The translations under genes were made by a program, and so were the position numbers. From contig NZ_CANMDU010000009.1 in NCBI RefSeq assembly GCF_947496775.1, positions 124,001 to 188,000 on the forward strand: DNA of 64,000 nucleotides, given 5' to 3'. Below the pieces are notes generated by a model that was not told the origin of the DNA, ran no database searches, and saw nothing but the letters and a program-made list of their open reading frames with translations. This DNA comes from an uncultured Maribacter sp. (lineage in GTDB: Bacteria; Bacteroidota; Bacteroidia; Flavobacteriales; Flavobacteriaceae). Shown piece by piece: positions 10,431 through 18,680 of this stretch (positions are counted from its first letter, which is position 1; each line of letters opens with the position of its first letter).

Positions 10431-10441
10431 AACATTGTAAT

Positions 10442-10515
10442 GGCCGCGTGGCGCAACTGAATAGCGCATCAGATTTCGGCTCTGAGGGTTGGGGGTTTGA
10501 ATCCCTTCGCGGTCA
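10442..10515 (+). tRNA. tRNA-Arg (anticodon TCG)
   Basis: Full cloverleaf can be folded by hand. The acceptor GGCCGCG (10442-10448) pairs with CGCGGTC (10508-10514), with discriminator A at 10515. The D stem is GCGC/GCGC, the anticodon stem TCAGA/TCTGA encloses loop TTTCGGC with anticodon TCG at 10476-10478, and the T arm is GGGGG-TTTGAAT-CCCTT. TCG decodes CGA and probably other CGN arginine codons. The 3' CCA is not encoded. It lies 11 bases behind the YqeY gene and may be co-transcribed. Confidence 0.93.
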
Positions 10516-10522
10516 CTAATAT

Positions 10523-10560
10523 AGTGCTTAGACTTTAGGGTTTAAGCACTTTTTTATTTT
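10523..10560 (+). terminator. Terminator after tRNA-Arg
   Basis: AGTGCTTA (10523-10530) pairs with TAAGCACT (10543-10550), with a 12-base loop, followed by TTTTTATTTT. Confidence 0.85.
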
Positions 10561-10805
10561 CTTCTATTTTGTTGTTAAATAGATTGTTTATGCTATAAAA
10601 TCTTCCATGCTCAAGAATAAATATGACTTTTTAAGTCAAATTTGTGAAAAGGGTTTTTTGTAAAATTGAAAAATGTTATGTGGTTGTTTGTTTAATTGGG
10701 ATTGTAGAGATTAGTTATTAAAATAAGTTTTTCTTGGATAATTAAGTTTTGTTGTTTATTGTTTTTCGATTACCTATTTTAACACTTTCTTGAAACAAAA
10801 TCCAA
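10561..10805. other. Non-coding upstream region of the sugar dehydrogenase gene
   Basis: AT-rich, with no supportable gene on either strand. It holds one short hairpin (TGACTT-TTT-AAGTCA, 10624-10638) and no clear TAnnTTTG box. It presumably contains the promoter of the downstream lipoprotein gene. Confidence 0.5.
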
Positions 10806-12521
10806 ATGATTAAAATGAAAACTACATGTTTTTTTAAAATTATTGTGCTAACAAGCTTATTAGTAGGTATTTCTTGTAAAGATCAGAAAATAGAAAAAAC
10901 AACAGATGTTGTTTCGGTATTGCCTAGTCCAGATAGTAATAACGGGGATATTATTTTTCCTAATAATTTCGGGGCTATTGTAGTTCATGAAGGCATAGGA
11001 AAAGCGGCAAGACATATGGTTGTTAGAAATAATGGAGATATTTATGTGAATATGCATAAACCTGTAAATGGAATCGGCTTATTTGCATTAAGAGACACAA
11101 CGGGAAATGGGAAAGCAGATATAAAAGAGGGTTTTACCGATTATATAGGCACAGGAATAGATATTAACGATGGATATTTATATGCCTCTTCTCCAATGGA
11201 GGTGTTTCGTTATCCTTTAGTAGATGAGCAACTTTTGCCAGATAGTAAGGAAGAGTTGGTAGTGTCAGGATTTTTAAAACAAAATGATCATATTTCTAAG
11301 CCTTTTACTTTCGATAATGAAGGTAATATATATGTTACTGTTGGTTCCCCAACGAATGCTTGTCAGGAAGAGACTAGAAGCCCTGGTTCAAAAGGGATGA
11401 ACCCTTGTTTACAATTAGAGTTACAAGCAGGAATTTGGAGTTATAAAAAGGATCAATTGAATCAGGTGCATGGTAAGGATGGTTTTAGATATGCTACAGG
11501 AATACGTAATGCCATGGGGATTGATTGGAATTTTGAGACTAATAGTTTGTATGCCATGCAGCATGGTAGGGATCAATTAAATCAATTATGGCCAGATTTA
11601 TACACAGAAGAACAAAATGCAGAACTCCCTGCCGAAGAGTTTTTGCAAGTGGACAAAGGGGATGATTTTGGATGGCCATATTGTTATTATGATCAAATTC
11701 AAAATAAAAAAATATTAGGACCTGAGTATGGAGGAGATTCTAAAAAGCAAGGTTTATGTGCAAATATTAAAGAGCCTATAATTGCTTTCCCTGGACATTT
11801 AGCACCAAATGATTTGTTGTTTTATACTGGAGATCAATTTCCGAGTAGATATAAAAATGGTGCCTTTGTAGCTTTTCATGGTTCATGGAATAGAGCTCCT
11901 CTGCCCCAACAAGGATTCTTTGTAGCTTTTGTGCCTTTTAAAAATGGCAAACCTACAGGAGATTGGGAGATATTTGCAAATGGTTTTGCTGGAATGGAGG
12001 AAGTTAAGAACCCTGCTGATGCCGTTAATAGACCCATGGGGTTAGCACAAGGGCCAGATGGTTCATTGTATATTGTATCCTCGTCTAATGGGAAAATATG
12101 GAGGGTAATGTATTATGGTGAAAATGCAAATATTAAAAAAACAGTAATAGTAAATAATACTAATAAGGAAGATAAAGTAGTAGAAAGCGAAAACATAAAA
12201 GGTAAAAAAGTATACGAAACGTATTGTTTAGCATGTCATCAATCTAATGGAAAAGGAGTACAAGGTCTAAACCCTCCTTTAACGCAAACGGATTGGGTCA
12301 GTGGGGATAAAGAAAAACTAATAGGTGTTATTCTTAATGGAATGGAAGGAGAGAAAGTAGATGGAGAATCATATAGAAATATAATGGCTTCTCATCGTTT
12401 TCTTTCAGATGAAGATATTGCAGATGTTTTAACATATGTAAGATCTAGTTTTGGAAATGATTATGAAAAAATCACTTCTAAAGAAGTTGGGGTTGTTAGG
12501 AGTAAAATAGGTGCAGAATAA
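10806..12521 (+). CDS. Lipoprotein sugar dehydrogenase (GSDH type) with C-terminal cytochrome c domain
   Basis: A 571-residue exported protein. The N-terminus has a lipoprotein-like signal ending LLVGISC (Cys24). Residues about 60-440 resemble the six-bladed beta-propeller of PQQ-dependent sorbosone/glucose dehydrogenases (GIRNAMGIDWN, MQHGRDQLNQLWPD, DDFGWPYCYYD, AFHGSWNR, RPMGLAQGPDGSLYI). After a short linker comes a class I cytochrome c with the haem site CLACH at 474-478 and a candidate Met ligand in YRNIMASH. The fusion suggests that electrons from sugar or alcohol oxidation pass straight to a tethered haem. The substrate cannot be told from sequence. An alternative start is Met4 (10815). 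Confidence 0.85.
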   Translation: MIKMKTTCFFKIIVLTSLLVGISCKDQKIEKTTDVVSVLPSPDSNNGDIIFPNNFGAIVVHEGIGKAARHMVVRNNGDIYVNMHKPVNGIGLFALRDTTGNGKADIKEGFTDYIGTGIDINDGYLYASSPMEVFRYPLVDEQLLPDSKEELVVSGFLKQNDHISKPFTFDNEGNIYVTVGSPTNACQEETRSPGSKGMNPCLQLELQAGIWSYKKDQLNQVHGKDGFRYATGIRNAMGIDWNFETNSLYAMQHGRDQLNQLWPDLYTEEQNAELPAEEFLQVDKGDDFGWPYCYYDQIQNKKILGPEYGGDSKKQGLCANIKEPIIAFPGHLAPNDLLFYTGDQFPSRYKNGAFVAFHGSWNRAPLPQQGFFVAFVPFKNGKPTGDWEIFANGFAGMEEVKNPADAVNRPMGLAQGPDGSLYIVSSSNGKIWRVMYYGENANIKKTVIVNNTNKEDKVVESENIKGKKVYETYCLACHQSNGKGVQGLNPPLTQTDWVSGDKEKLIGVILNGMEGEKVDGESYRNIMASHRFLSDEDIADVLTYVRSSFGNDYEKITSKEVGVVRSKIGAE

Positions 12522-12530
12522 TATATCTTA

Positions 12531-12566
12531 AAAAAGCCTAAGCGTTATGTTTAGGCTTTAATTTTT
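12531..12566. terminator. Bidirectional terminator between convergent genes
   Basis: AAAGCCTAA (12533-12541) pairs with TTAGGCTTT (12551-12559), with a nine-base loop. A-rich and T-rich flanks on both sides suit the convergent genes ending at 12521 and 12597. Confidence 0.85.
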
Positions 12567-12596
12567 GAATTATGTTAGGTTTGTTTTTAATATAAT

Positions 12597-13205
12597 TTAT
12601 TCTCTATCAATGTCTATTATTATTCGTTGATCATACATAGTTTTTATTTCATCTATAGAATAACCGTATGCTTTTTTAGAATAGTTCTCTTCTTTGTCTA
12701 TTTTATAAATTTTAGAACTTCTTCCAATTTCAAAATCGTTTAGTTGTACATAGACAGAGTCTGCACTAACGTGAATAATCCTCATAGTTGAATATTGAGA
12801 ATTTTCAGTTTTATAATCGTAAATATCCCCAGCAAGTGGACTGGAGAGGTATTGAGCTTCGTTTTCTTTATCTTTTTTCCCTGCAAAGCCGGCAAAAACA
12901 ATTAGTAGGGCAAAAATAAAGAGACCAGAAAATTGCCAAATGGGACCCTTAATCTCATTTTTTACAGTGTTACATTCCTTTTTCATTTCAGGAGACATTT
13001 CCTTAAAGCTTAGTGTTTTCTTGCAATGTTGACATTCTGAAACTGCTCTTTTTCCTATAGGAAATACTGGAATCCAAAAAATATGCGCATGACTTCTAAA
13101 AACACTGTAAATAATTTCTCCTTTGGTTTCGCAATGAGTACAAATAATATTATTGGAGGATGTTTTGGAGCCAATGTATGCTGTTCTTTTTCCGAATATA
13201 ATCAT
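12597..13205 (-). CDS. Zinc-ribbon membrane protein of unknown function
   Basis: A 202-residue protein with two CxxC pairs (Cys22/Cys25 and Cys58/Cys61) that would bind one zinc ion in an N-terminal ribbon (residues 8-65), then one transmembrane helix (about 90-109, GLFIFALLIVFAGFAG) and a C-terminal soluble domain with PLAGDIYDYKTENSQYS. The layout resembles zinc-ribbon family proteins of Bacteroidota but no function is known to me. It lies 43 bases behind a small lipoprotein gene and downstream of a two-component system, and may belong to that regulon. Confidence 0.8.
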   Translation of the reverse strand: MIIFGKRTAYIGSKTSSNNIICTHCETKGEIIYSVFRSHAHIFWIPVFPIGKRAVSECQHCKKTLSFKEMSPEMKKECNTVKNEIKGPIWQFSGLFIFALLIVFAGFAGKKDKENEAQYLSSPLAGDIYDYKTENSQYSTMRIIHVSADSVYVQLNDFEIGRSSKIYKIDKEENYSKKAYGYSIDEIKTMYDQRIIIDIDRE

Positions 13206-13248
13206 GGTACTTTGTAATTTTTTGGTTGGTTTTTATTAAAGTAATTTA

Positions 13249-13635
13249 CTATAAATTATGAAATTTTGGATTATCTTCTTCCATAAAGAAACCTTCTACT
13301 ACTTCTCTTAAATGTTGTGCTTTTAGAGTGGAATTCGCAGTTTTGTATTCTTCTTGTATAAGTTTAGCAGCTGGGAATGTCTCACAATTTAATTCTTCTC
13401 CTTTTTCGTTAGTTACTTTATAAGTAGCTGTTCCTTTTAGGAGATTTTTTCCTGAAATAAAAAGTGTTTTGTATTCTTTATTTTTTCCTGAGTTTAAAGA
13501 AAGATAAGAATTACTTTCCAGTAAAATATCCGATTTTAAAGAAGATACTTGTTTTGTTATTTCTGTAGTTTTTTTGTCATTGCTACAAGAAACAAATAAG
13601 GCTGTAATAGTAATAAATAGAATTTGGTATTTCAT
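13249..13635 (-). CDS. Small hypothetical lipoprotein
   Basis: A 128-residue secreted lipoprotein: the signal MKYQILFITITALF runs into the lipobox FVSC with Cys17. The mature part has GKNLLKGTATYKVTNEKGEELNC and GFFMEEDNPKFHNL and no recognised domain. Upstream (13659-13666) there is a promoter-like CAATTTTG on the minus strand, and 47 bases further upstream a CCCTG/CAGGG inverted repeat that is also found ahead of the neighbouring histidine kinase gene. That suggests control by the adjacent response regulator. Confidence 0.75.
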   Translation of the reverse strand: MKYQILFITITALFVSCSNDKKTTEITKQVSSLKSDILLESNSYLSLNSGKNKEYKTLFISGKNLLKGTATYKVTNEKGEELNCETFPAAKLIQEEYKTANSTLKAQHLREVVEGFFMEEDNPKFHNL

Positions 13636-13658
13636 AATTGTAATGTTTTATAACACTA

Positions 13659-13666
13659 CAAAATTG
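13659..13666 (-). promoter_or_regulatory. Candidate -7 box of the lipoprotein gene
   Basis: CAATTTTG read on the minus strand departs from TAnnTTTG at the first base only. It lies 23 bases before the ATG and 47 bases downstream of the inverted repeat at 13714-13727, the same spacing as at the kinase promoter. Confidence 0.4.
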
Positions 13667-13713
13667 TGAAATATCAGTCTTAAAAAAACCACTCCAAAAA
13701 GTGAAATGTTTCT

Positions 13714-13727
13714 CCCTGTTTTCAGGG
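13714..13727 (-). promoter_or_regulatory. Inverted repeat, candidate response-regulator operator (copy A)
   Basis: CCCTGAAAACAGGG on the minus strand: five-base arms around four bases. A near-identical site, CCCTATTTTCAGGG, is at 16509-16522. There is no T-run on the minus strand, which argues against a plain terminator for the response regulator gene. Confidence 0.5.
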
Positions 13728-13749
13728 GTGTTATTTTAATTGTTGAAAT

Positions 13750-14394
13750 TTAATTTTCTAAAAGTCCCATTTTAATTGCATGTTTGGTTAAGCCTGCAAG
13801 GTTTTTTACTTGAAGTTTAGATATTAAATTTTTTCTATAGCTCTCAATAGTATGTTTACTTAAAAATAAAATATCAGCAATTTCTTGAGTAGTATTTTCT
13901 TCTGCAATTAGTTTAAGAACTTCTTTTTCTCTAGAAGTAAGAACTATCTCTTTATTCTTTTTTTCTTCAAACATTGCGTCGGTATAAGCTTGTTTAATCT
14001 CTTTAGAAAAATATTTCTCTCCTTTTATTATAGTTCTTATAGCAGAAACAAGTTCTTCTTTTTCAGCATTTTTTGGCACATATCCGTCTACATTATTACG
14101 AATAAGTTTGTCAATCATACCGCCATCTATATGCATGCTAACTACTAGTGTTTTTAGTTTGGGATATTTCTCTTTTACAATTCTATTAAGTTCTATACCA
14201 TCCATTTCGGGCATAGTTAAATCTGTAATTAATAAATGAATATCATCAGCGCTATTTATACTTAAATATTTTACAACTTGCGCACCATTTTTTGCCGTTA
14301 ATGTTACGGAAAACTCGGGAGCATCTTTTAAAATACTTAAAAGACCATCAATAAACATTTTATGGTCATCGGCAATGATTAGATTATATTTCAT
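13750..14394 (-). CDS. LuxR/NarL-family response regulator
   Basis: A 214-residue two-component regulator. The receiver domain (1-120) has the acidic pocket at Asp9-Asp10, the phosphoacceptor Asp58 in LLITDLTMPEMDG, and the signalling Lys in DGYVPKNA. The C-terminal LuxR helix-turn-helix (about 150-212) reads LTSREKEVLKLIAEENTTQEIADILFLS, broken here for length, and continues KHTIESYRKN. The start codon overlaps the end of the kinase gene by four bases (ATGA), so kinase and regulator are translationally coupled. Probable targets are its own operon and the downstream lipoprotein gene (see the inverted repeats). Confidence 0.93.
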   Translation of the reverse strand: MKYNLIIADDHKMFIDGLLSILKDAPEFSVTLTAKNGAQVVKYLSINSADDIHLLITDLTMPEMDGIELNRIVKEKYPKLKTLVVSMHIDGGMIDKLIRNNVDGYVPKNAEKEELVSAIRTIIKGEKYFSKEIKQAYTDAMFEEKKNKEIVLTSREKEVLKLIAEENTTQEIADILFLSKHTIESYRKNLISKLQVKNLAGLTKHAIKMGLLEN

Positions 14395-16373
14395 GATTTT
14401 TGTTTTTTGCTAATAGGTATGTCTATAGAAATTATAGTACCTCTGTTTTTTAAAGAATCTATGTGTATTTGTCCTTCTAATTGCGATACTCTATTTTTAA
14501 TATTCTTAAATCCAATTCCGTCATTAGCTATTTTACTATCAAAGCCAACACCATTATCTTCGAACATTAGAGAAATTTCTTTTTCTACGAAGTTTAATTG
14601 TATATCAACTTTTTCTGCTTTAGCATGTTTTAGAGTGTTAGTCATTAATTCTTGAATTATTTTAAATAATTCCATTTGAATATTGTCGTTTATGCCATTT
14701 AATTCTTCTACTCCATGAGGATGAAAAGCAACATTTAGCTGACCTGTCTTTTTGATGTTGTTTAAGTATTCTTTAATAAGACCAGTAAAATTATTCTGTT
14801 TATATTTTTTAGGAACTAATGTGTGGGAAATGTCTCTTACTAGTTGATAGGTATCATCTAGTTGTTGCGATATATTTTTCAATTTGCTTTTTGAATCTGG
14901 GATACTCGAGATTTGAAGTTTTATGCCTGCAAGATTACCTCCGATACTATCATGTAATTCTTGAGCAATACGTTTACGCTCTTCATCTTGTCCGGCAATA
15001 GAAGCCTTTATTAAATTCAACTCTTGTTCTTGTTTTAGAGAGGTAACTTTTTGCTCATTAATTTCTTTTTGTTTTTTTGTAAGCTCACTTTGTGTTTGTA
15101 GTTTTTGGTAATACATATATAAAAGACCAATCACTGGAACTAGTATTATTAGGAAACCTATTAAAAAAGCATTTTTTATAGTTTTTTGCCTTTTTAATTC
15201 GGCCTCTTTTATAATTTGATCTTCTTCTAGTTTAGATATTTCTTTTTCTTTTTCTAATGTTTCATATTGTATTTCGAGCTCTTTAATAATCTCTCTTTGC
15301 TGACTGGATTTTATTTTATTAAGAACACCAAATAATTGGGTCATTATAGCATAAGAATTTTTATAGTCTTTTTGTTTTGCAAAATTTTCGGCTTGTAGAA
15401 TAAGTGCTTCTCTTTGAAATTGCAAGTTTTCACTATCTATAGCATTTATGTATGCCATGGATAGGCCAATTAAAGCAAGTTCGTGATACTCCTGGCTATA
15501 ATAATATTTAGCCAATAATAAAGAACCTTCAAAATAGATAGCGTCGAAACCATTTTTTTTGGCTTCATTTCTAGTAGATTCATAACCTTGAAAGGCGGGC
15601 TCTAATTTTTGTTGCGCTTCATTTAGTTTAGCTAGTTCTAAATTTGAGGTTAGTTGCATCTCTATATCATGTAAAGAGTCAGCAATTTTCAAAGCATCTT
15701 TATAAAATAGGTGCGCTTTATTGTATTCTTTTTGAAATCGATATGCCTTTCCTAAAAGGATATTATTTTTTATTTTAAGAGACGGGAATTCTGGAGAAAA
15801 TTCATCTAAAGATTTATTTAGGATAGTTATGGCTTTATCATTTTTAGATTGCTGAATATAACATTTTGCTAAGCCTAATTTGTTTTTATACCTGTATTCC
15901 GTATAATTAGAATTTTCAGCATCTTGTAGGCCTTTAATGTGCCATTTTATAGCATTGTCTATAAGGCCATTCATAAAACTTCCTGTACCTAAGTAAAAAT
16001 GAACTTTTGCGTAGTGTCTTCGCTTAACATGTTCCGTTTCTTCCCAATTTCCAATTTCTTTTAAGTATAAGTTACTATAATGTAAAATAGAATCGGTGTT
16101 ACTTTTTTGGGTGTGATGTATTATTAATTGCTCAAATACAGAGAATCGTTGCACTCCATATTCGGTGTTTTTTAATTGTTGAAAATATGGTTTTAATGAT
16201 TTTGAATTTGTTCTTTTAGACCAGCCAAAGTATATTTTTTTATCGTTATTATTAGTGGTGTCTATGGATGTGTCTTGGCCAAGTGCCAAAATAGGAAATA
16301 ATACCATATAGAAGAATATGTTCTTTAATTGAAAAATTAAACTCATATAACTTCTATTTTTTTGAACCTGCAT
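14391..16373 (-). CDS. TPR-containing sensor histidine kinase (HisKA_3 type)
   Basis: A 660-residue membrane sensor. A signal peptide or anchor ends in FPILALGQ, residues about 90-370 form helical TPR-like repeats in the periplasm, and a transmembrane segment at about 402-421 (FLIGFLIILVPVIGLLYMYY) leads through a coiled coil into the dimerisation box QDEERKRIAQELHDSIGG with His474. The C-terminal HATPase_c domain has DNGVGFDSK and DGIGFKNIKNRV. This is the NarX/DegS-like kinase class that pairs with LuxR-type regulators, encoded immediately downstream with a four-base overlap. A start at Met10 (16346) would give a cleaner signal peptide. Confidence 0.93.
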   Translation of the reverse strand: MQVQKNRSYMSLIFQLKNIFFYMVLFPILALGQDTSIDTTNNNDKKIYFGWSKRTNSKSLKPYFQQLKNTEYGVQRFSVFEQLIIHHTQKSNTDSILHYSNLYLKEIGNWEETEHVKRRHYAKVHFYLGTGSFMNGLIDNAIKWHIKGLQDAENSNYTEYRYKNKLGLAKCYIQQSKNDKAITILNKSLDEFSPEFPSLKIKNNILLGKAYRFQKEYNKAHLFYKDALKIADSLHDIEMQLTSNLELAKLNEAQQKLEPAFQGYESTRNEAKKNGFDAIYFEGSLLLAKYYYSQEYHELALIGLSMAYINAIDSENLQFQREALILQAENFAKQKDYKNSYAIMTQLFGVLNKIKSSQQREIIKELEIQYETLEKEKEISKLEEDQIIKEAELKRQKTIKNAFLIGFLIILVPVIGLLYMYYQKLQTQSELTKKQKEINEQKVTSLKQEQELNLIKASIAGQDEERKRIAQELHDSIGGNLAGIKLQISSIPDSKSKLKNISQQLDDTYQLVRDISHTLVPKKYKQNNFTGLIKEYLNNIKKTGQLNVAFHPHGVEELNGINDNIQMELFKIIQELMTNTLKHAKAEKVDIQLNFVEKEISLMFEDNGVGFDSKIANDGIGFKNIKNRVSQLEGQIHIDSLKNRGTIISIDIPISKKQKS

Positions 16374-16430
16374 TATGTGTGTTTGACTCTTTATGACTTT
16401 TTATTTTTTTGAATACATATATTTTAATAT

Positions 16431-16445
16431 TAACCATTATGGTTA
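16431..16445. repeat. Perfect inverted repeat in the kinase leader
   Basis: TAACCAT-T-ATGGTTA, seven-base arms around one base, located in the presumed untranslated leader of the histidine kinase. The half TGGTTAGTA recurs at about 16490. It could be an operator or chance in AT-rich DNA. Confidence 0.35.
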
Positions 16446-16453
16446 GTAAAAGA

Positions 16454-16461
16454 CAAATTTG
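16454..16461 (-). promoter_or_regulatory. Candidate -7 box of the two-component operon
   Basis: CAAATTTG on the minus strand resembles TAnnTTTG and is preceded by a T-rich stretch (GTGTTTTCTTA) similar to that at the lipoprotein promoter. It lies 47 bases downstream of the inverted repeat at 16509-16522. Confidence 0.4.
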
Positions 16462-16508
16462 GTACTTTTTAATCCATAAGAAAACACCGTGGTTAGTATT
16501 AAATATAT

Positions 16509-16522
16509 CCCTGAAAATAGGG
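16509..16522 (-). promoter_or_regulatory. Inverted repeat, candidate response-regulator operator (copy B)
   Basis: CCCTATTTTCAGGG on the minus strand, extended by an A/T pair to ATCCCT/AGGGAT. It sits ahead of the kinase-regulator operon and matches copy A at 13714-13727. It also lies just after the ypdA stop, so a weak terminator role for ypdA is an alternative. Confidence 0.5.
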
Positions 16523-16533
16523 ATTTTATTTCG

Positions 16534-17499
16534 TTATTTATTTTGTAAGATAGAACTCATGATTTGTATAGCATGAATTCTAGAATTCTCTATAAACCAT
16601 TTATGAGTTTCCATACCACCGCAAATAACGCCAGCTAAATATAATCCCGAAACATTAGTTTCCATGGTGTTGGGATTATATTTTGGTAATTTTTTTTCAT
16701 CCTGGGATAATTCAATACCTGCCATTTCTAGAAATTTAAAATTGGGGCGGTATCCAGTTAAGGCAATTACAAAATCATTTTGCAAGACTGTTGCTCCATC
16801 GGTATTTTCGATGACAATAGTATTCGGAGTTATTTCTTTAACTGTTGTGTTGTAGTGGACACTAATACTTCCTTCTTCAATACGATTTATAATATCAGGT
16901 CTTACCCAATATTTAACTCTAGGTCCAATTTCAGTGCCTCTAATAATTAGGGTAACTTCTGCTCCTTTTCGCCAACATTCTAATGCTGCATCAACAGAAG
17001 AGTTACTCGCGCCAATTACTGCAACTTTTTGACCAGAGTAGTAGTGCGGGTTTTTGTAATAGTGGGTCACCTTTTTTAAGCCTTCACCAGGGACCTGAAG
17101 TAAATTTGGAATATCATAAAACCCTGTGGCAATTACAATTTGCGTTGCATTGTAGGTGGTTTTATTTGAAGAGATAGTAAATACATTTTGTTCTTTCTGT
17201 ATGTTTATAACCTCTTCAAATAAATTTATGTGCAACTTGTTGCTTGTAACAATTCTTCGATAATACTCTAGCGCTTCGTCTCTTTTGGGTTTGGCTTCAG
17301 TAGATATAAAAGGAATATCATCAATTTCTAATCTTTCGGAGGAAGAAAAGAATTGCATTTTATCGGGATAATTGTATAAAGAGTTTACTATGGGGCCTTT
17401 TTCTAAAATTACGTAACTAAGTCCTTTCTTTTGAGCTTCCAAACCACAAGCAATTCCTATCGGACCTCCTCCAATAATAACAACATCCCAAATATTCAT
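16534..17499 (-). CDS. ypdA: YpdA family bacillithiol disulfide reductase (putative)
   Basis: A 321-residue FAD/NAD(P)H flavoprotein. The FAD-binding dinucleotide fold is at the N-terminus (VVIIGGGPIGIACGLEA, residues 6-22), followed by the YpdA-typical YNYPDKMQFFSSSERLEI, and a second Rossmann motif, IGASNSSVDAALECW, for NADPH in the middle. No CxxC active-site pair is present, which separates it from thioredoxin reductases and fits YpdA. The family reduces bacillithiol disulfide; whether this organism makes bacillithiol is not shown here. The ATG overlaps the rpe stop by one base (TAATG). Confidence 0.88.
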   Translation of the reverse strand: MNIWDVVIIGGGPIGIACGLEAQKKGLSYVILEKGPIVNSLYNYPDKMQFFSSSERLEIDDIPFISTEAKPKRDEALEYYRRIVTSNKLHINLFEEVINIQKEQNVFTISSNKTTYNATQIVIATGFYDIPNLLQVPGEGLKKVTHYYKNPHYYSGQKVAVIGASNSSVDAALECWRKGAEVTLIIRGTEIGPRVKYWVRPDIINRIEEGSISVHYNTTVKEITPNTIVIENTDGATVLQNDFVIALTGYRPNFKFLEMAGIELSQDEKKLPKYNPNTMETNVSGLYLAGVICGGMETHKWFIENSRIHAIQIMSSILQNK

Positions 17500-18158
17500 T
17501 AACCTGCTATGTTTTTTAATTCTTGTATTGTAGTTATTGGGTCATTGCTTTTAAAAACAAAACTACCAGCTACTAAAACATCTGCTCCTGCTGCAGTAAG
17601 TGCAGCAGCATTTTTAGAGGTTACACCGCCATCAATTTCTATTAATGTTGTGGCTCCTTTTTTTACAATTAGCTCTTTTAAAGATTTTACTTTATTGTAT
17701 GTGTTTTCTATGAAAGACTGTCCTCCAAAACCTGGGTTCACACTCATTAAACAAACCACATCAATATCATTTATAATATCTTCTAATAGATTAATATTAG
17801 TATGAGGGTTTAGTGCTACACCAGCCATCATCCCTTCCGCTTTAATTGCTTGTAGGGAACGATGTAAATGCGTACACGCTTCGTAATGTACCGTAAGAAC
17901 AGCTGCACCTAAATTCGCAAAAGTAGTAATATAACGGTCTGGGTCAACAATCATTAAATGTACGTCTAATGGTTTTGTAGCATGTTTTTGTATAGCTTGT
18001 AAAACTGGCATTCCGTAAGAAATGTTGGGTACAAACACGCCGTCCATAATATCTATATGGTGCCAGTCTGCATCGCTATTATTAACCATTTCAACATCTT
18101 GTTGTAAGTTGCCAAAATCGGCAGCCAATAGGGATGGGGCAATCTTTGTTTTGCTCAT
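17499..18158 (-). CDS. rpe: Ribulose-phosphate 3-epimerase
   Basis: Interconverts ribulose 5-phosphate and xylulose 5-phosphate in the pentose phosphate pathway. The TIM-barrel protein of 219 residues shows APSLLAADFGNL at 7-18, HIDIMDGVFVPNISYG, DVHLMI, MSVNPGFGGQSF and EIDGGV, which carry the metal and phosphate ligands of the family. Length is normal. It is the first gene of a two-gene unit with ypdA. Confidence 0.97.
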   Translation of the reverse strand: MSKTKIAPSLLAADFGNLQQDVEMVNNSDADWHHIDIMDGVFVPNISYGMPVLQAIQKHATKPLDVHLMIVDPDRYITTFANLGAAVLTVHYEACTHLHRSLQAIKAEGMMAGVALNPHTNINLLEDIINDIDVVCLMSVNPGFGGQSFIENTYNKVKSLKELIVKKGATTLIEIDGGVTSKNAAALTAAGADVLVAGSFVFKSNDPITTIQELKNIAG

Positions 18159-18184
18159 TTGGTAGAACCTTAGTTTGTTTTACA

Positions 18185-18192
18185 CAAAAGTA
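18185..18192 (-). promoter_or_regulatory. -7 promoter box of rpe
   Basis: TACTTTTG on the minus strand fits the Bacteroidota TAnnTTTG consensus exactly and lies 26 bases before the rpe start. Confidence 0.6.
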
Positions 18193-18225
18193 CGTAAATG
18201 TATGTTCTTAATTAAAACCTAGGTC

Positions 18226-18675
18226 TTATAAGTGTTTTAATCCTTCATAAACTACAATACTAACTGCGTTGGCTATATTTAAACTTCTAATATGTTTACT
18301 GTATAAAGGTATTTTGTAAAGTTGTTCTTTGTTTTTTTCGAGGATAGATTTAGATAGTCCCACCGATTCTTTCCCGAAAATGAAAAACATATCGTCTTTA
18401 AAAGGAATGTCCCAATGATTTTTTTTTCCATGACTGGATAAAAAAGCCATTTGTTTGCCTTTATGTTGGCTAAAAAAATCATCAGCATTTTCGTAGATTA
18501 GAACATTTAAGTGCTGCCAATAATCTAACCCAGCACGTTTTACTCGTTTATCGCTAAGTTCAAAACCAAATGGCTTTACTAAGTGCAATGTTGATCTAGT
18601 TCCAAGGCTTAATCGGCCAATATTTCCTGTGTTATTTGGAATTTCAGGCTCTATAAGGACAATATTAAAAGGCAT
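18226..18675 (-). CDS. trmL: tRNA (cytidine/uridine(34)-2'-O)-methyltransferase TrmL
   Basis: A 149-residue SPOUT methyltransferase of the minimal TrmL type, modifying the wobble base of certain leucine tRNAs. The three SPOUT knot motifs are visible: EIPNNTGNIGRLSLGT (10-25), FIFGKESVGLSKSIL in the middle and RSLNIANAVSIVVYE at the end. The single-domain length agrees with TrmL rather than the longer TrmH. The gene follows the VF530-type gene by five bases. Confidence 0.93.
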   Translation of the reverse strand: MPFNIVLIEPEIPNNTGNIGRLSLGTRSTLHLVKPFGFELSDKRVKRAGLDYWQHLNVLIYENADDFFSQHKGKQMAFLSSHGKKNHWDIPFKDDMFFIFGKESVGLSKSILEKNKEQLYKIPLYSKHIRSLNIANAVSIVVYEGLKHL

Positions 18676-18680
18676 ATGTT

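Noticed and set aside
13714-13727. Reading the inverted repeat as the response regulator terminator
   Set aside because: On the minus strand no T-run follows, and a matching copy with the same spacing sits upstream of the kinase promoter, which fits an operator better.
16431-16445. TAACCATTATGGTTA as the main operator of the two-component system
   Set aside because: It is a perfect palindrome but has no second copy at the lipoprotein promoter and lies downstream of the presumed start site; kept only as a low-confidence repeat.
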